A DNA stretch of 64,000 nt from an uncultured Collinsella sp. (GCA_958437495.1 CAUBOH010000006.1:1-64000); one strand, 5' to 3'. Positions 48,182 to 57,550 are shown, counted from the first letter of the stretch. The notes: generated by a model not told the origin, from the sequence alone. Program-made: numbers and translations.

Positions 48182-49399
48182 TTACTTGGTAGAAGGCTCG
48201 ACTTTATCGATGGTCCAGGCGGCTCCGAGGCCGCCGGTGGTGTTGCGGCGGATGCGTACGGTGACCTCGCGGCGCTCACCGGCCTGCGTGTAGCGCAGGG
48301 GGAAGCTCGCTCGGTTGCGTGCAGCGTCGATGGTGCCGCGCTCGCGGGCGATCCAGTAGTACTCGCCGACGATACCGAGCGTGTCGGCGCCGTAGGGGAG
48401 ATAGGTCGACAGCTGGTGTAGCAACGGACCGGGGCAGAAGACCTCGATTGTGAAATCGACGGGGAAGTCCTCGGGGATGGCCGGTGCTGCGGGTGCGGGG
48501 GCCGGTACTGCAACAGGGGCCGGAGCCGGTGCCGGTGCGGGAATTTGGTCGCAAGCAGCGGCGGGCACGGATTCGATGACGGGTGCGGGCTCCGGCGTCG
48601 CTTCCGGCTTGATCGCGGAATCTGCGGACTTCACGGTGACGGGCGCGTCTGCAGCTGCGGTTTCAGCCTCAACCTGCATCGCGTTCTCATTCTCGACGTT
48701 CGACTTTGCCTCGATGGGCGTGGATGCCATGGTGGTGATACCGGCATTGGCGTTTTCGGGGTCATAGACGACCGTAAGCGAGATGGCAGGCTGCGGCGTC
48801 TCGGGTTCCGGCGTCTCGGGTTGGTTGGCGGCTTCTGCGGTTGTCGACATGGGAGCCTCGTTGAACTCCGCAGTGGCTTCCTGCTCTGATATGACTTTGG
48901 GATCGGTCGTGGCGGCGATTTCGGTTTCGGCTTCTGCTGCTACCTCAATAGCGACTTCGATCTCTGGCTCGGGCTCGGGTTCCGGCGCGGCTTCAACCAT
49001 GGCTTCGGGCTCGGGACGCTTAACGTGCTTGGGACGTACGGCCTTGAGGTCCTTCTCGCCGCGCTTTTTCTTTTTGTAGGACTGCTTGGCTCCCTTGGCT
49101 GCCTTGGGCTTGTCCTCGCCCTTGGCCAGGGCGGCATCCCAGGCCTCGTTGGCGATGACGGTGGCATACAGGCGACCGCCCTTAAAGACGGTCAGCTTAA
49201 TGCAGTCGTCGAGCTCCTCGAGCAGCTCGCGCGTGGACTCGAAGCCCAGGTCATAAGCGGCCATGTCGCCGGCGGCGAGCGCCTCCTCGACCTGCGTCAT
49301 AAACGTTTGCTTGCCGCATCCGATTGCATCGCGCAGCAGGCGATACAGATAGATGTGGTTGCCCAGTGAGAGCGTGGGCCTAACTATTGTCTTGCTCAT
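48182..49399 (-). CDS. Protein of unknown function with Ala/Pro/Glu-rich linker
   Basis: A 405-residue protein. An ordered N-terminal domain of about 95 residues (LSLGNHIYLYRLLRDAIGCG, LEELDDCIKLTVFKGGRLYATV) is followed by a Lys-rich stretch (SYKKKKRGEKDLKAV), about 190 low-complexity residues rich in Ala, Pro, Glu and Thr, and an ordered C-terminal domain of about 85 residues (VDFTIEVFCPGPLL, REVTVRIRRNTTGG). No signal peptide or membrane helix is seen, so it is probably cytoplasmic. No family is recognised. ATG 49399 follows GGAG with 7-base spacing. The Lys-rich part suggests nucleic-acid contact, but this is weak. Confidence 0.65.
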   Translation of the reverse strand: MSKTIVRPTLSLGNHIYLYRLLRDAIGCGKQTFMTQVEEALAAGDMAAYDLGFESTRELLEELDDCIKLTVFKGGRLYATVIANEAWDAALAKGEDKPKAAKGAKQSYKKKKRGEKDLKAVRPKHVKRPEPEAMVEAAPEPEPEPEIEVAIEVAAEAETEIAATTDPKVISEQEATAEFNEAPMSTTAEAANQPETPEPETPQPAISLTVVYDPENANAGITTMASTPIEAKSNVENENAMQVEAETAAADAPVTVKSADSAIKPEATPEPAPVIESVPAAACDQIPAPAPAPAPVAVPAPAPAAPAIPEDFPVDFTIEVFCPGPLLHQLSTYLPYGADTLGIVGEYYWIARERGTIDAARNRASFPLRYTQAGERREVTVRIRRNTTGGLGAAWTIDKVEPSTK

Positions 49400-49470
49400 G
49401 GCAAATCTCCTCTTTACACACCAAAGCATCTTACCATCGCACGGGGCGTGCTACCTCGGCGCCCAAGGCA

Positions 49471-49503
49471 AACGGGCGCGACCGTTGCCGGTTCGCGCCC
49501 GTT
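49471..49503 (-). terminator. Hairpin after the 49538-50482 gene
   Basis: AACGGGCGCGACC pairs with GGTTCGCGCCCGTT around a short GTTGCC loop, 35 bases past the stop of the minus-strand gene. Only a short TTTG follows on that strand. Confidence 0.5.
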
Positions 49504-49537
49504 ATACAGGTCGGTTCTCTATGAGAGGCAAACGTGC

Positions 49538-50482
49538 CTAGTTGCCCGATGCCGTGCCTTGGCTCGAGCTGTCAGATGCCGTGCCGGACGCGGTTCCACT
49601 CGAGCTGTTGGTGTTGCTGTTGTCGGTAGATCCCGTACTCGATGTATTGCCGTTCGTCTGGTCGCCCGTGCTCGTTTGAGAGCCGTCAGTCGTTTGGCTT
49701 GAGTCGGTCGTGCCGGATTGCGTGCCGCTGTTGGCCGTAGAGGAATCGACGCCCTGCGATTGATCAGGGGTGTTCGAGGACGAGTCGGCGGATGCGGGGG
49801 TGCCCTGCGGGTCGTCCTGCTGGCTTTGTGATTGACCGGAGCTGTCCGCGTCGTGCTCGGTCGTGCGCGACGAAAGGATTGGCTCGGGTCGCTCGCCCAG
49901 ACCCTCACCGGCGGTGGTGATAAGGATGGCACCGGTGCAGGCGATGACCGCGACGATGGCAATGGCGATTGAGAAGACGATGACCTTCTTTTGCGTCTGG
50001 CTGCGCTCTGCCGCCGCCTTGGCGCGCAGGCTGTTGGGGGCGACGCGCGCCGTGGTCGCGCGCCCCGCAATCTGGCGCATCTCCTGCGTAGTCGCGGCGC
50101 CGCCCAGGTGCTCCTCGGCATTAAACTCAACGGGCTCATAGGCGCCGGCAGGGTAGTCGACAGCGGCATGCGTGCCCTTGATTGCTTTGGCGCTGGCAGA
50201 GATAAAGTGGCGGTAGACCTGCGAGGACACAACGGTGATGACCGAGCTCACGGCGGCACCAATTACTGAACCAGCGATACCAATCTTGGAGGCAAGCGCG
50301 ACGCTCGTGGCGGCGGCTGCGGCGCCGGCGATGATCTGGGGAATGGAAATGTCGTCGAACAGGCCCTTTTTGGGCGCGATGGCCATGGTCTGTCCGATGG
50401 AATGGTTTTCGTGAACGCCGTTGTTGAGCGCGGCCGGTGTCATGACGCGCGTGCGCGGTGCGTCGGTGTACTTGGTTGTCAT
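49538..50482 (-). CDS. Membrane protein with Ser/Thr-rich disordered tail
   Basis: A 314-residue protein. It has a small N-terminal polar region, a Gly/Ala/Val-rich hydrophobic stretch (about 47-85, AGAAAAATSVALASKIG), a second membrane helix (about 168-190, KVIVFSIAIAIVAVIACTG) and a C-terminal tail of about 120 residues almost entirely Ser, Thr, Gly, Asp, Asn and Gln. The tail is probably outside the cell. No enzymatic motif or sortase signal is present. ATG 50482 follows GGGAGG. It may be an envelope-associated or glycosylated protein. Confidence 0.65.
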   Translation of the reverse strand: MTTKYTDAPRTRVMTPAALNNGVHENHSIGQTMAIAPKKGLFDDISIPQIIAGAAAAATSVALASKIGIAGSVIGAAVSSVITVVSSQVYRHFISASAKAIKGTHAAVDYPAGAYEPVEFNAEEHLGGAATTQEMRQIAGRATTARVAPNSLRAKAAAERSQTQKKVIVFSIAIAIVAVIACTGAILITTAGEGLGERPEPILSSRTTEHDADSSGQSQSQQDDPQGTPASADSSSNTPDQSQGVDSSTANSGTQSGTTDSSQTTDGSQTSTGDQTNGNTSSTGSTDNSNTNSSSGTASGTASDSSSQGTASGN

Positions 50483-50685
50483 ACGGGGTCCTCCCGGTGT
50501 AAATCTGCTTCGTTTCGTGTAGCCATCAGGGTACCCACCAGATGTGAATCGTACGTGACATTTAACAGATACCATCAACTCATCAATAGCTCACCAAGTT
50601 GGTGGGATGCGGTTGCACCCGGCGGTTGAACTACAATAGGGCTTGCAAATTGTTGTGAATGGCGTCTACGCACGGGAGCATTCTT

Positions 50686-52665
50686 ATGAATCTTCACCTT
50701 TCTCAGTCTGATGGCTTTTTGCGTGTGGCGGCGGCGTCGCCGCAGATTCGCGTTGCCGATGTCGAGGGCAATGCCGAGGTTGCGCTGGCGGCTGTTCGCG
50801 ATGCTGCTGAGCGCGGCGTTCGTGCGTTGGTGTTGCCCGAGCTTAATCTGACTGGCTATACCGCGGCCGATCTGTTCCATAACCGCACGCTGCTGCATGC
50901 CTGCGAGGCAGCGCTCGAGTATATCCTCGATGAAACCCGCGAGCTGCCGATTGTCTTTACCGTCGGTCTTCCCGTTGCGGTTGCCGAGAATATCTACAAC
51001 TGCGCCGCCGTGTGCTGCGCGGGCGAGCTTTTGGGCCTCACGGCCAAGAAGTATCTGCCCAACTATGGCGAGTTCTATGAGCGCCGTTGGTTTGCTCCGG
51101 CGCCTGCGGATCCCGTGTGGGTTGAATTCGCCGGTCAGGGTCCGGTCCCGCTGGGCTCGGGTCTTATCTACCGTTGCTGTGATGAGGGCGCTGAGGACCT
51201 GGTGCTGGGCGTTGAGGTCTGTGAGGACCTGTGGGTGCCGGCGCCCCCTTCGACCGAGATGGCGCTTGCCGGCGCGACGGTGATCCTCAACCCGTCGGCC
51301 TCGGACGAGATCATCGGCAAGGCGGATTACCGCCGCAGCCTTATCTCTAACCAAAGCGCGCGCCTGTACTGCGCCTATGCCTACGCGGATGCGAGTGAGG
51401 GCGAGTCCACGACCGACATGGTCTTTGCGGGGGAGAACCTCGTCTACGAAAACGGCTCCAAGCTCGCCGCGACCAAACTGCTTACCTGCGATATGGCCGT
51501 CGCCGACGTTGACCTTGACCGCCTGGTTGCCGAGCGCCGCCGCTCGACGACCTGGACACGCCCGGGTGATGCGCCGGAGGCGACAACCGTTGAGTTTTCG
51601 TTTGAGGGCGTACTGGCAGACGAGCCTGTCCTGCGCAACGCCTGCGACATCGACCGTGTCTTCCCCCGCGCGCCCTTTGTTCCGGCCGACCATGGTGACC
51701 TGGCCGAGCGTTGCGAGACCATCCTCGACCTGCAGACCGCCGGCCTCAAGACCCGCCTTGCCCATACGGGCACCAAGGCTGCAGTCATTGGTCTTTCGGG
51801 CGGCCTGGATTCCACGCTGGCGCTACTCGTGACCGTGCGTGCCTTCGATGCTCTGGGACTGCCGCGCACGGGTATCACTGCCGTGTCCATGCCCGGCTTT
51901 GGCACGACGCATCGCACTAAGTCCAACGCCGAGTCGCTCGCGCGCGACCTGGGCGTGAGCTTCCGCGAGGTTTCGATTCACGCGGCCGTGGAGCAGCACT
52001 TCAAGGATATCGAGCATGACCCTGCTGTGCAGGACGTGACCTACGAGAACAGCCAGGCTCGCGAGCGCACGCAGATTCTGATGGATCTGGCCAACCAGGC
52101 TGGCGGTTTTGTCATCGGCACGGGCGACCTGTCGGAGCTGGCGCTCGGCTGGGCTACCTATAACGGCGACCACATGAGCATGTATGCCGTCAATGCGAGC
52201 GTGCCCAAGACACTCGTGCGTCATCTGGTGCGTTATGCGGCCGATGTCTTTGGCGGGCGTATTGCCGAGGTCTTGCTCGACATCCTCGATACGCCGGTGT
52301 CCCCCGAGCTTCTGCCGCCCACGGGCGACGGCGAGATTGCGCAGAAGACCGAGGATTTGGTGGGGCCGTACGAGCTGCACGATTACTTCCTCTATTACCT
52401 GCTGCGTTTTGGCTTTGAGCCGGGCAAGATCTACCGCATGGCGCTCAAGAGCTTCGAGGGCGTCTACGACGCCAAGACCGTCCACGCATGGTTGCGTACG
52501 TTCTATCGTCGCTTCTTTGCCCAGCAGTTTAAGCGCAGCTGCCTGCCCGACGGTCCCAAGGTGGGTTCGGTGACGCTCAGCCCACGCGGCGATTGGCGTA
52601 TGCCGAGTGACGCCAGCTCGCGACTGTGGCTTGCGCAGATCGACGCGCTTAATGCAATTGACTAA
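50686..52665 (+). CDS. nadE: Glutamine-dependent NAD+ synthetase
   Basis: A 659-residue two-domain enzyme that amidates deamido-NAD+ to NAD+ with ammonia from glutamine. The N-terminal nitrilase/glutaminase domain has Glu in LVLPELNLTGY, Lys in KKYLPNYGEFYE and Cys in VLGVEVCEDLWVP. The C-terminal synthetase domain has the PP-loop VIGLSGGLDSTLALL and later GTGDLSELALGW. Length matches the actinobacterial glutamine-dependent form. ATG 50686 follows GGGAG. It ends in a strong terminator. Confidence 0.95.
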   Translation: MNLHLSQSDGFLRVAAASPQIRVADVEGNAEVALAAVRDAAERGVRALVLPELNLTGYTAADLFHNRTLLHACEAALEYILDETRELPIVFTVGLPVAVAENIYNCAAVCCAGELLGLTAKKYLPNYGEFYERRWFAPAPADPVWVEFAGQGPVPLGSGLIYRCCDEGAEDLVLGVEVCEDLWVPAPPSTEMALAGATVILNPSASDEIIGKADYRRSLISNQSARLYCAYAYADASEGESTTDMVFAGENLVYENGSKLAATKLLTCDMAVADVDLDRLVAERRRSTTWTRPGDAPEATTVEFSFEGVLADEPVLRNACDIDRVFPRAPFVPADHGDLAERCETILDLQTAGLKTRLAHTGTKAAVIGLSGGLDSTLALLVTVRAFDALGLPRTGITAVSMPGFGTTHRTKSNAESLARDLGVSFREVSIHAAVEQHFKDIEHDPAVQDVTYENSQARERTQILMDLANQAGGFVIGTGDLSELALGWATYNGDHMSMYAVNASVPKTLVRHLVRYAADVFGGRIAEVLLDILDTPVSPELLPPTGDGEIAQKTEDLVGPYELHDYFLYYLLRFGFEPGKIYRMALKSFEGVYDAKTVHAWLRTFYRRFFAQQFKRSCLPDGPKVGSVTLSPRGDWRMPSDASSRLWLAQIDALNAID

Positions 52666-52733
52666 GGTTGGCTAAATTGAACCAATACGGGGGTTGCAAG
52701 CGTTACACTTTTGCAATCTGATGGCCCGTATCG

Positions 52734-52765
52734 CGCGGCGCTCTTGTCGGAGCGCCGCGTTTTTC
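52734..52765 (+). terminator. Terminator after nadE
   Basis: A perfect 10-bp stem (CGCGGCGCTC with GAGCGCCGCG), 6-base loop, then TTTTTC. It ends 19 bases before the aminotransferase start, so it could also act as an attenuator for that gene. Confidence 0.88.
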
Positions 52766-52783
52766 ATATCGAAAGGTGGCACC

Positions 52784-53947
52784 ATGCAGGCATCGCAGCG
52801 TCTCGATCGCTTTGGCGCGGAGGTCTTCGCCTCGCTCAACAACAAGCTTCTCGCGCTGAAGGCTCAAGGCAAGACCATTTACAACATGAGCGTGGGCACG
52901 CCCGACTTTAAGCCGTACGACCACGTGGTCGAGGCGCTCACGCAAGCAGCCCAAGATCCCGAGATGTGGAAGTATGCCCTGCGCGACCTGCCCGAACTCA
53001 AGCAAGCCGTGTGCGATTACTATGAGCGTCGCTTTGGCGTTTCGGGCATTACACCGTCCATGGTGCAGTCGTGCAACGGCACGCAGGAGGGCGTGGGCCA
53101 TTTGGGCCTGGCCCTGCTCGATCCGGGCGACACCATTTTGGTTCCCGATCCGTGCTACCCGGTCTTTGAGGCGGGCGCCAAGATCGCCGATGCCAAGCTC
53201 GAGTACTATCCGTTGGTTGCCGAGCATAATTACCTGCCCTATGTGGCGGGCATCGATCCCGAGGTAGCCGATCGTGCCAAGTACATGATCGTGTCGTTGC
53301 CCGCCAACCCGGTGGGCTCGGTGGGCACCCCCGAGGTCTACGAGGAGATCATCGCTTTCGCCCGCGAGCACGACCTGCTCATCGTCCATGACAACGCGTA
53401 CTCCGACATCGTGTTCGACGGCGAGCCGGGCGGCAGCTTCTTGCAGTATCCCGGCGCGCTTGAGGTGGGCGTGGAGTTCTTCTCGCTCTCCAAGTCGTTT
53501 AACGTCACCGGTGCGCGTATCGGCTTTTTGGTCGGCCGCGAGGACGTGGTCTCTGCCTTTGCCAAGCTGCGCGGCCAGATCGACTTTGGCATGTTCTTCC
53601 CGATCCAGAAGGCTGCCATCGCCTGCCTGAACGGTCCGCGCGATGAGGTCGAGGCGCAGCGTCTGAAGTACCAGGAGCGCCGCGATGCCCTGTGCGACGG
53701 TCTCGAGGGCCTGGGCTGGGAGCGTCCCAACGCGCATGGCTCTATGTTTGTGTGGGCCAAGCTTCCCGGTGGTCGCACCGATTCCATGGCGTTTTGCGAG
53801 GAGCTCATGGAGAAGGCCGGCGTTGTGGTGACGCCGGGCGCGAGCTTTGGTCCTTCGGGTGAGGGGCACGTGCGCATGGCGCTGGTCCTGCCGCCCGATC
53901 AGATCGCTTTGGCTGTCGAGGCCATTCGCGAGGCGGGCCTGTATTAG
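52784..53947 (+). CDS. Class I/II PLP aminotransferase (DAP-aminotransferase-like)
   Basis: A 387-residue fold-type I aminotransferase. It has NMSVGTPDFKPYDHVVEAL, the PLP-Asp segment LIVHDNAYSDIVFD and the Schiff-base lysine in FFSLSKSFNVTGARIGF. The overall form resembles LL-diaminopimelate aminotransferases and related N-acetyl-diaminopimelate aminotransferases, as well as AlaT-type enzymes. Because this genome segment carries dapH, an N-acetyl-LL-DAP aminotransferase is a sensible hypothesis. ATG 52784 follows AAAGGTGG; upstream in-frame ATGs fall in the terminator region. Confidence 0.8.
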   Translation: MQASQRLDRFGAEVFASLNNKLLALKAQGKTIYNMSVGTPDFKPYDHVVEALTQAAQDPEMWKYALRDLPELKQAVCDYYERRFGVSGITPSMVQSCNGTQEGVGHLGLALLDPGDTILVPDPCYPVFEAGAKIADAKLEYYPLVAEHNYLPYVAGIDPEVADRAKYMIVSLPANPVGSVGTPEVYEEIIAFAREHDLLIVHDNAYSDIVFDGEPGGSFLQYPGALEVGVEFFSLSKSFNVTGARIGFLVGREDVVSAFAKLRGQIDFGMFFPIQKAAIACLNGPRDEVEAQRLKYQERRDALCDGLEGLGWERPNAHGSMFVWAKLPGGRTDSMAFCEELMEKAGVVVTPGASFGPSGEGHVRMALVLPPDQIALAVEAIREAGLY

Positions 53948-54091
53948 AAAGGTATTTCGGCTCGTCAATAGCTCGAAACCGATTTCGTGCAGTTATTTTA
54001 CGAATCCTGCAAATAATTTCGGTAAACGGTCGATTTTTGGCTGCGAATAGGAGCATAATCAAAGTCCCGATTGGATGTATTGGGATTACGG

Positions 54092-54125
54092 CAAGCCGCT
54101 CGGGTCGTTCCCGGGCGGCTTGTTT
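54092..54125 (+). terminator. Hairpin in the ldh leader
   Basis: CAAGCCGCTCGGG pairs with CCCGGGCGGCTTG (one G-U) around a 5-base loop, followed by TTTG, 24 bases before ldh. It may end upstream transcription or attenuate ldh. Confidence 0.6.
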
Positions 54126-54148
54126 GTGGAGAGAGATGGGAGTTTCTA

Positions 54149-55099
54149 ATGGTTAACGAGAAGAAGGTCGCTATTGTCGGCTGCGGTTTCGTCGGTTCGT
54201 CTTCGGCGTTCGCGCTGATGCAGAGTGGTCTGTTCTCCGAGATGGTCCTCATCGACGTGGACAAGAACCGCGCCGAGGGCGAGGCTCTGGATATCGCGCA
54301 CGGCATGACGTTTGCCGAGCCGATGAAGATCTACGCTGGCGATTATTCCGATGTCGCCGACGCCGCCATGATCGTCGTCACCGCTGGTGCTGCCCAGAAG
54401 CCCGGTGAGACCCGCCTGGACCTGGTCAACAAGAACGTCAACATCTTTAAGTCCATTATCCCCGAGATTAAGAAGTCCGGCTTCGACGGCATCCTGCTCA
54501 TCGTCTCCAACCCGGTCGATGTTCTGACCTACGCCGCCATCAAGATGTCCGGCCTGCCCGAGGGCCACGTCATCGGTTCCGGCACCGTGCTCGACACTGG
54601 CCGTCTGCAGCAGATGCTTGGTGCCCACGTTGAGGTTGACCCGCGCGATGTCCAGGCCTATGTCATGGGCGAGCACGGCGACTCCGAGTTTGTCGCTTGG
54701 TCCAGCGCTCAGGTTGCCGGCGTTCCGCTGAACACCTTCTGTGAGCTTCACGGCCACCTGGAGCACGAGGCCGCCGAGAAGCGTATCGCCGAGGACGTCA
54801 AGAACTCCGCCTACACCATCATCGAGAAGAAGCACGCCACCTACTATGGCGTCGCCATGGCCGTCAAGCGCATCTGCACTGCTGTCATGCGTGACGAGCA
54901 GACCGTTCTGCCCGTTTCCTCGCTCATGGTGGGCGAGTACGGCCTGTCCGATCTTGCCATCTCCATGCCGACCGTCGTTGGCCGCGACGGCGTTGTCTGC
55001 CGCGTCCCCGTGCCGCTGAACGATGACGAGCAGCGTGAGCTCACCGCCTCCGCCAAGGCCCTCAAGGACATCATCGACAGCGTCGACTTCTCCTGCTAA
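54149..55099 (+). CDS. ldh: L-lactate dehydrogenase
   Basis: A 316-residue NAD-dependent enzyme reducing pyruvate to L-lactate to regenerate NAD+ in fermentation. The Rossmann motif is VAIVGCGFVGSSSA; the specificity loop AGAAQKPGETRLDLV has Gln where malate dehydrogenases have Arg, indicating lactate. The catalytic His is in VMGEHGDSEFVAWS, and SNPVDVLTY is also typical. ATG 54149 follows GATGGGAG. It is followed by its own terminator. Confidence 0.94.
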   Translation: MVNEKKVAIVGCGFVGSSSAFALMQSGLFSEMVLIDVDKNRAEGEALDIAHGMTFAEPMKIYAGDYSDVADAAMIVVTAGAAQKPGETRLDLVNKNVNIFKSIIPEIKKSGFDGILLIVSNPVDVLTYAAIKMSGLPEGHVIGSGTVLDTGRLQQMLGAHVEVDPRDVQAYVMGEHGDSEFVAWSSAQVAGVPLNTFCELHGHLEHEAAEKRIAEDVKNSAYTIIEKKHATYYGVAMAVKRICTAVMRDEQTVLPVSSLMVGEYGLSDLAISMPTVVGRDGVVCRVPVPLNDDEQRELTASAKALKDIIDSVDFSC

Positions 55100-55130
55100 A
55101 TCAAGCTCGTTAGAGCGAATAGCTACAATT

Positions 55131-55166
55131 AAGGCGTCCGAGCCCATACGGCCCGGGCGCCTTTTT
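55131..55166 (+). terminator. Terminator of ldh
   Basis: GGCGTCCGAGCC pairs with GGCCCGGGCGCC (one G-U, one mismatch) around CATAC, then TTTTT. Confidence 0.85.
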
Positions 55167-55192
55167 GGTGCAAAGTAACCTGACCCCAATGC
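55167..55192 (+). repeat. 26-base direct repeat, copy A
   Basis: Starts GGTGCAAAGTAACCTGACCC. It matches copy B at 56380-56405 at 23 of 26 positions in the same orientation. The two copies flank the DUF2974 gene, this one 21 bases before its start. Confidence 0.8.
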
Positions 55193-55213
55193 GCCATAGT
55201 TGATGGGAGGGCC

Positions 55214-56374
55214 ATGTCGGATTCGCCTAATTTTTTGACCTATGCCCAGACGGCGTTTGATCCGTTTGAGGAGCAGCCGTTCTGCGCGGTGGATAGCCTG
55301 GTCTTTGCGTGGTTGTCCTATTTGCGTTTGCCGGGTGATATGGCGGAGCTGACGAACTGGCAGGGCCTAGACGTACGCGAGCTGCTGCGTGCCGAGTGCT
55401 ACCGGGACATGATTGGCGACTTGTGGGACCCAGAGGGGAGCAGGGCCTTGTTGGAGGCCGTGGCAGCAAGCCCTCGCTACCGTGGCGTGCACGTTTGCGG
55501 CTATCGTGCCGTGAGCGATGTGGTGGCGACAGAGCAGTTTGCAGCCATGGCGTTCCGGTTTCCGGCGGGGTTTAGCTATCTTTCCTTCCGGGGGACCGAC
55601 AGTACGATTGTGGGCTGGAAAGAGGACTTTAACATGGCATTCCGGTGTCCTGTGCCAGCCCAGGAATCCGCGGCGCGTTATGTGGACGAGGCGGCGGATG
55701 CGATTGACGGGCCGCTTTTGTGCGGAGGTCATTCCAAGGGTGGAAACCTTGCGGTGTACGGTGCGGCGATGTGCTTCGATGTCGCCCGTGAGCGAATCGA
55801 ACGGGTGTATTCCCATGATGGTCCGGGCTTCGTCGAGGAGTTTCTGAACGGCAACGCCTTTGCCGATCTTTCCGGTCGAATCGACAAGACGCTACCTCGG
55901 TCGTCGATCTTTGGCATGATGTTCGAGACGCAGGAGGACTATGCCATCGTTGAGAGCACCGAGTTCAGCCTGCTGCAACACAATCCCTTTAGCTGGGTGG
56001 TTGATGGTCGCGACTTCGTGTACTGTGAGCGCCTGTCCGCCGGTGCTCGATACGTTGATGGCTCTATTCGCGAGATGCTGCTTGCAGTGTCGCCTAGCGA
56101 GCGCGAGCGTTTTGTAGATGCATTGTTCTCCGTGTTTGAGGCTACGGGTGCTGAGCGGTTTGCGGATATCGCTGGGAATCTGCGCGAGAGCCTGCCCGTG
56201 ATGCTCCAGGCTGCGCAAGGCTTTGACAAGGATACACGACGCTTTGTCTCACAGACCATCGTGGCAATCCTTAAATGTGCGCTGCTGCCCAAACGCCCTG
56301 AGTTTAACGTTCCTGCCGCCGGCAAGAGCCTGGCAGAGCAGCTCGAGGCATGGCAGTCCGAACTCCTGCACTAG
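55214..56374 (+). CDS. DUF2974 (Mbeg1-like) alpha/beta hydrolase
   Basis: A 386-residue lipase-like hydrolase. The nucleophile elbow is LLCGGHSKGGNLAVYGA (Ser in GHSKGG, about residue 171), preceded by FSYLSFRGTDSTIVGWKEDF, the family hallmark. A C-terminal helical region of about 150 residues follows. No signal peptide is seen. The substrate is unknown. The start has GGGAGG. The gene is bounded by two nearly identical 26-base direct repeats, which may mark it as a mobile or recently acquired unit. Confidence 0.85.
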   Translation: MSDSPNFLTYAQTAFDPFEEQPFCAVDSLVFAWLSYLRLPGDMAELTNWQGLDVRELLRAECYRDMIGDLWDPEGSRALLEAVAASPRYRGVHVCGYRAVSDVVATEQFAAMAFRFPAGFSYLSFRGTDSTIVGWKEDFNMAFRCPVPAQESAARYVDEAADAIDGPLLCGGHSKGGNLAVYGAAMCFDVARERIERVYSHDGPGFVEEFLNGNAFADLSGRIDKTLPRSSIFGMMFETQEDYAIVESTEFSLLQHNPFSWVVDGRDFVYCERLSAGARYVDGSIREMLLAVSPSERERFVDALFSVFEATGAERFADIAGNLRESLPVMLQAAQGFDKDTRRFVSQTIVAILKCALLPKRPEFNVPAAGKSLAEQLEAWQSELLH

Positions 56375-56379
56375 CCACT

Positions 56380-56405
56380 GGTGCAAAGCAACCTGTCCCC
56401 GATGC
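56380..56405 (+). repeat. 26-base direct repeat, copy B
   Basis: Starts GGTGCAAAGCAACCTGTCCC, 5 bases after the DUF2974 stop; see copy A at 55167-55192. The sequence after it can fold (GCATC-AATCTTC-GATGC inside CCCC/GGGG). Confidence 0.8.
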
Positions 56406-56476
56406 ATCAATCTTCGATGCGCCTGGGGCGGGCTCGACCGCTATACTGGTTCGTGCCGAAATCGATCTAGAACGGA

Positions 56477-57490
56477 ATGCCGTATATGAAAATCAATCAC
56501 GCGATTCTGCATATCCTGGACTTTGACTCTGCCGTCAACGTCATGAGCCAGCGCGAGCTCGACATCGAGAGCCGTACCGTGCGCAACTTCGTGACCACGC
56601 ATCTGCGCCGCGCACGTTCTTCGGCCGACAATAAACGCGCCACGTTTGCCGAGAACTCTGCGTTTGGCGGCGAGCTCAAGGGCTATTTCTTTGGCGAGCG
56701 CGAGTTCGTGGATCTGTCGCAGCAGATTGCGGAGTTTATCTCCTCCGAGCTTACCAAAGCCGAGAAAGCCGAGTCCGCCGACGTGCTCGTGGCCGATTTT
56801 GACGACGATGAGGATGCCCGCTGGTTTGCCGTGATGCTGCTGGGTTCCAAGCAGGCTTTTATGCACGAAGTGGGCCGCGAGGAGGGGGAGGTGCGCAACG
56901 ACATCGCGCGCCACTACGCCATTCTGCCGAACCCCTCGCAAAAGGTGCCGAGCTATGCCATCGTGCGTGCAAGCACCATGGAGATCGGCTATGTGGATAA
57001 GAAGCGCAAGATTGCCGGCGAGGACCGTATGCTTATCCCCGATGGCCTGCTTCAGTGCGACACGGGCGTATCGGGCAAGGAGGTCATCGACACCGTGACG
57101 CGCGTGGTCGAGGAGGTCGCCGAAGAGCACGGTGCCAATACGGCCGTAGCGCTCGCTAAGGTTAAGGCTGCCGTTGCCGAGAAGGTTGAGGATGACGAGG
57201 AACTGCCGCCTTGGGATATTGTCGATGAGGTCTTTGAGGACGAGCCGGTCATCAAGGAGAGCGTGCGTGCGGCGCTGACCGAGGAGAAGGTGCCTGAGCG
57301 CGTTCCCGTGGAGCGCAAGCAAGTTGAGCGCGCGGCCGTGCGTAATCACAAGATCCGTACCGACACGGGTATCGAGATCAGCTTCCCGGCCGAGATGGGT
57401 TCGAATTCCGAGTACATCGAGTTCGTCAATGAGCCCAACGGCCTCATCTCCATCGAGCTCAAAAACATCGGCAGTATCGAGAATCGATAA
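56477..57490 (+). CDS. Nucleoid-associated protein (NdpA/YejK family)
   Basis: A 337-residue protein of the 37-kDa nucleoid-associated family. INHAILHILDFDSA at the N-terminus, the VRNFVTTHLRRARSS segment and ADVLVADFDDDEDARWFAVMLLGSKQAFMHEV are typical. A charged region (about 220-280) and a C-terminal domain follow. It binds DNA or the nucleoid in E. coli, with unclear function. A second in-frame ATG at 56486 is equally possible as start. A terminator follows. Confidence 0.85.
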   Translation: MPYMKINHAILHILDFDSAVNVMSQRELDIESRTVRNFVTTHLRRARSSADNKRATFAENSAFGGELKGYFFGEREFVDLSQQIAEFISSELTKAEKAESADVLVADFDDDEDARWFAVMLLGSKQAFMHEVGREEGEVRNDIARHYAILPNPSQKVPSYAIVRASTMEIGYVDKKRKIAGEDRMLIPDGLLQCDTGVSGKEVIDTVTRVVEEVAEEHGANTAVALAKVKAAVAEKVEDDEELPPWDIVDEVFEDEPVIKESVRAALTEEKVPERVPVERKQVERAAVRNHKIRTDTGIEISFPAEMGSNSEYIEFVNEPNGLISIELKNIGSIENR

Positions 57491-57515
57491 GCTGCTCTTG
57501 GACGTTGCAAAAAAC

Positions 57516-57550
57516 AAAGGCCGAAACCCTTCGGGACTTCGGCCTTTTTG
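57516..57550 (+). terminator. Terminator of the NdpA-like gene
   Basis: AAGGCCGAA pairs with TTCGGCCTT, with an inner CCC/GGG extension, then TTTTTG. Confidence 0.88.
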
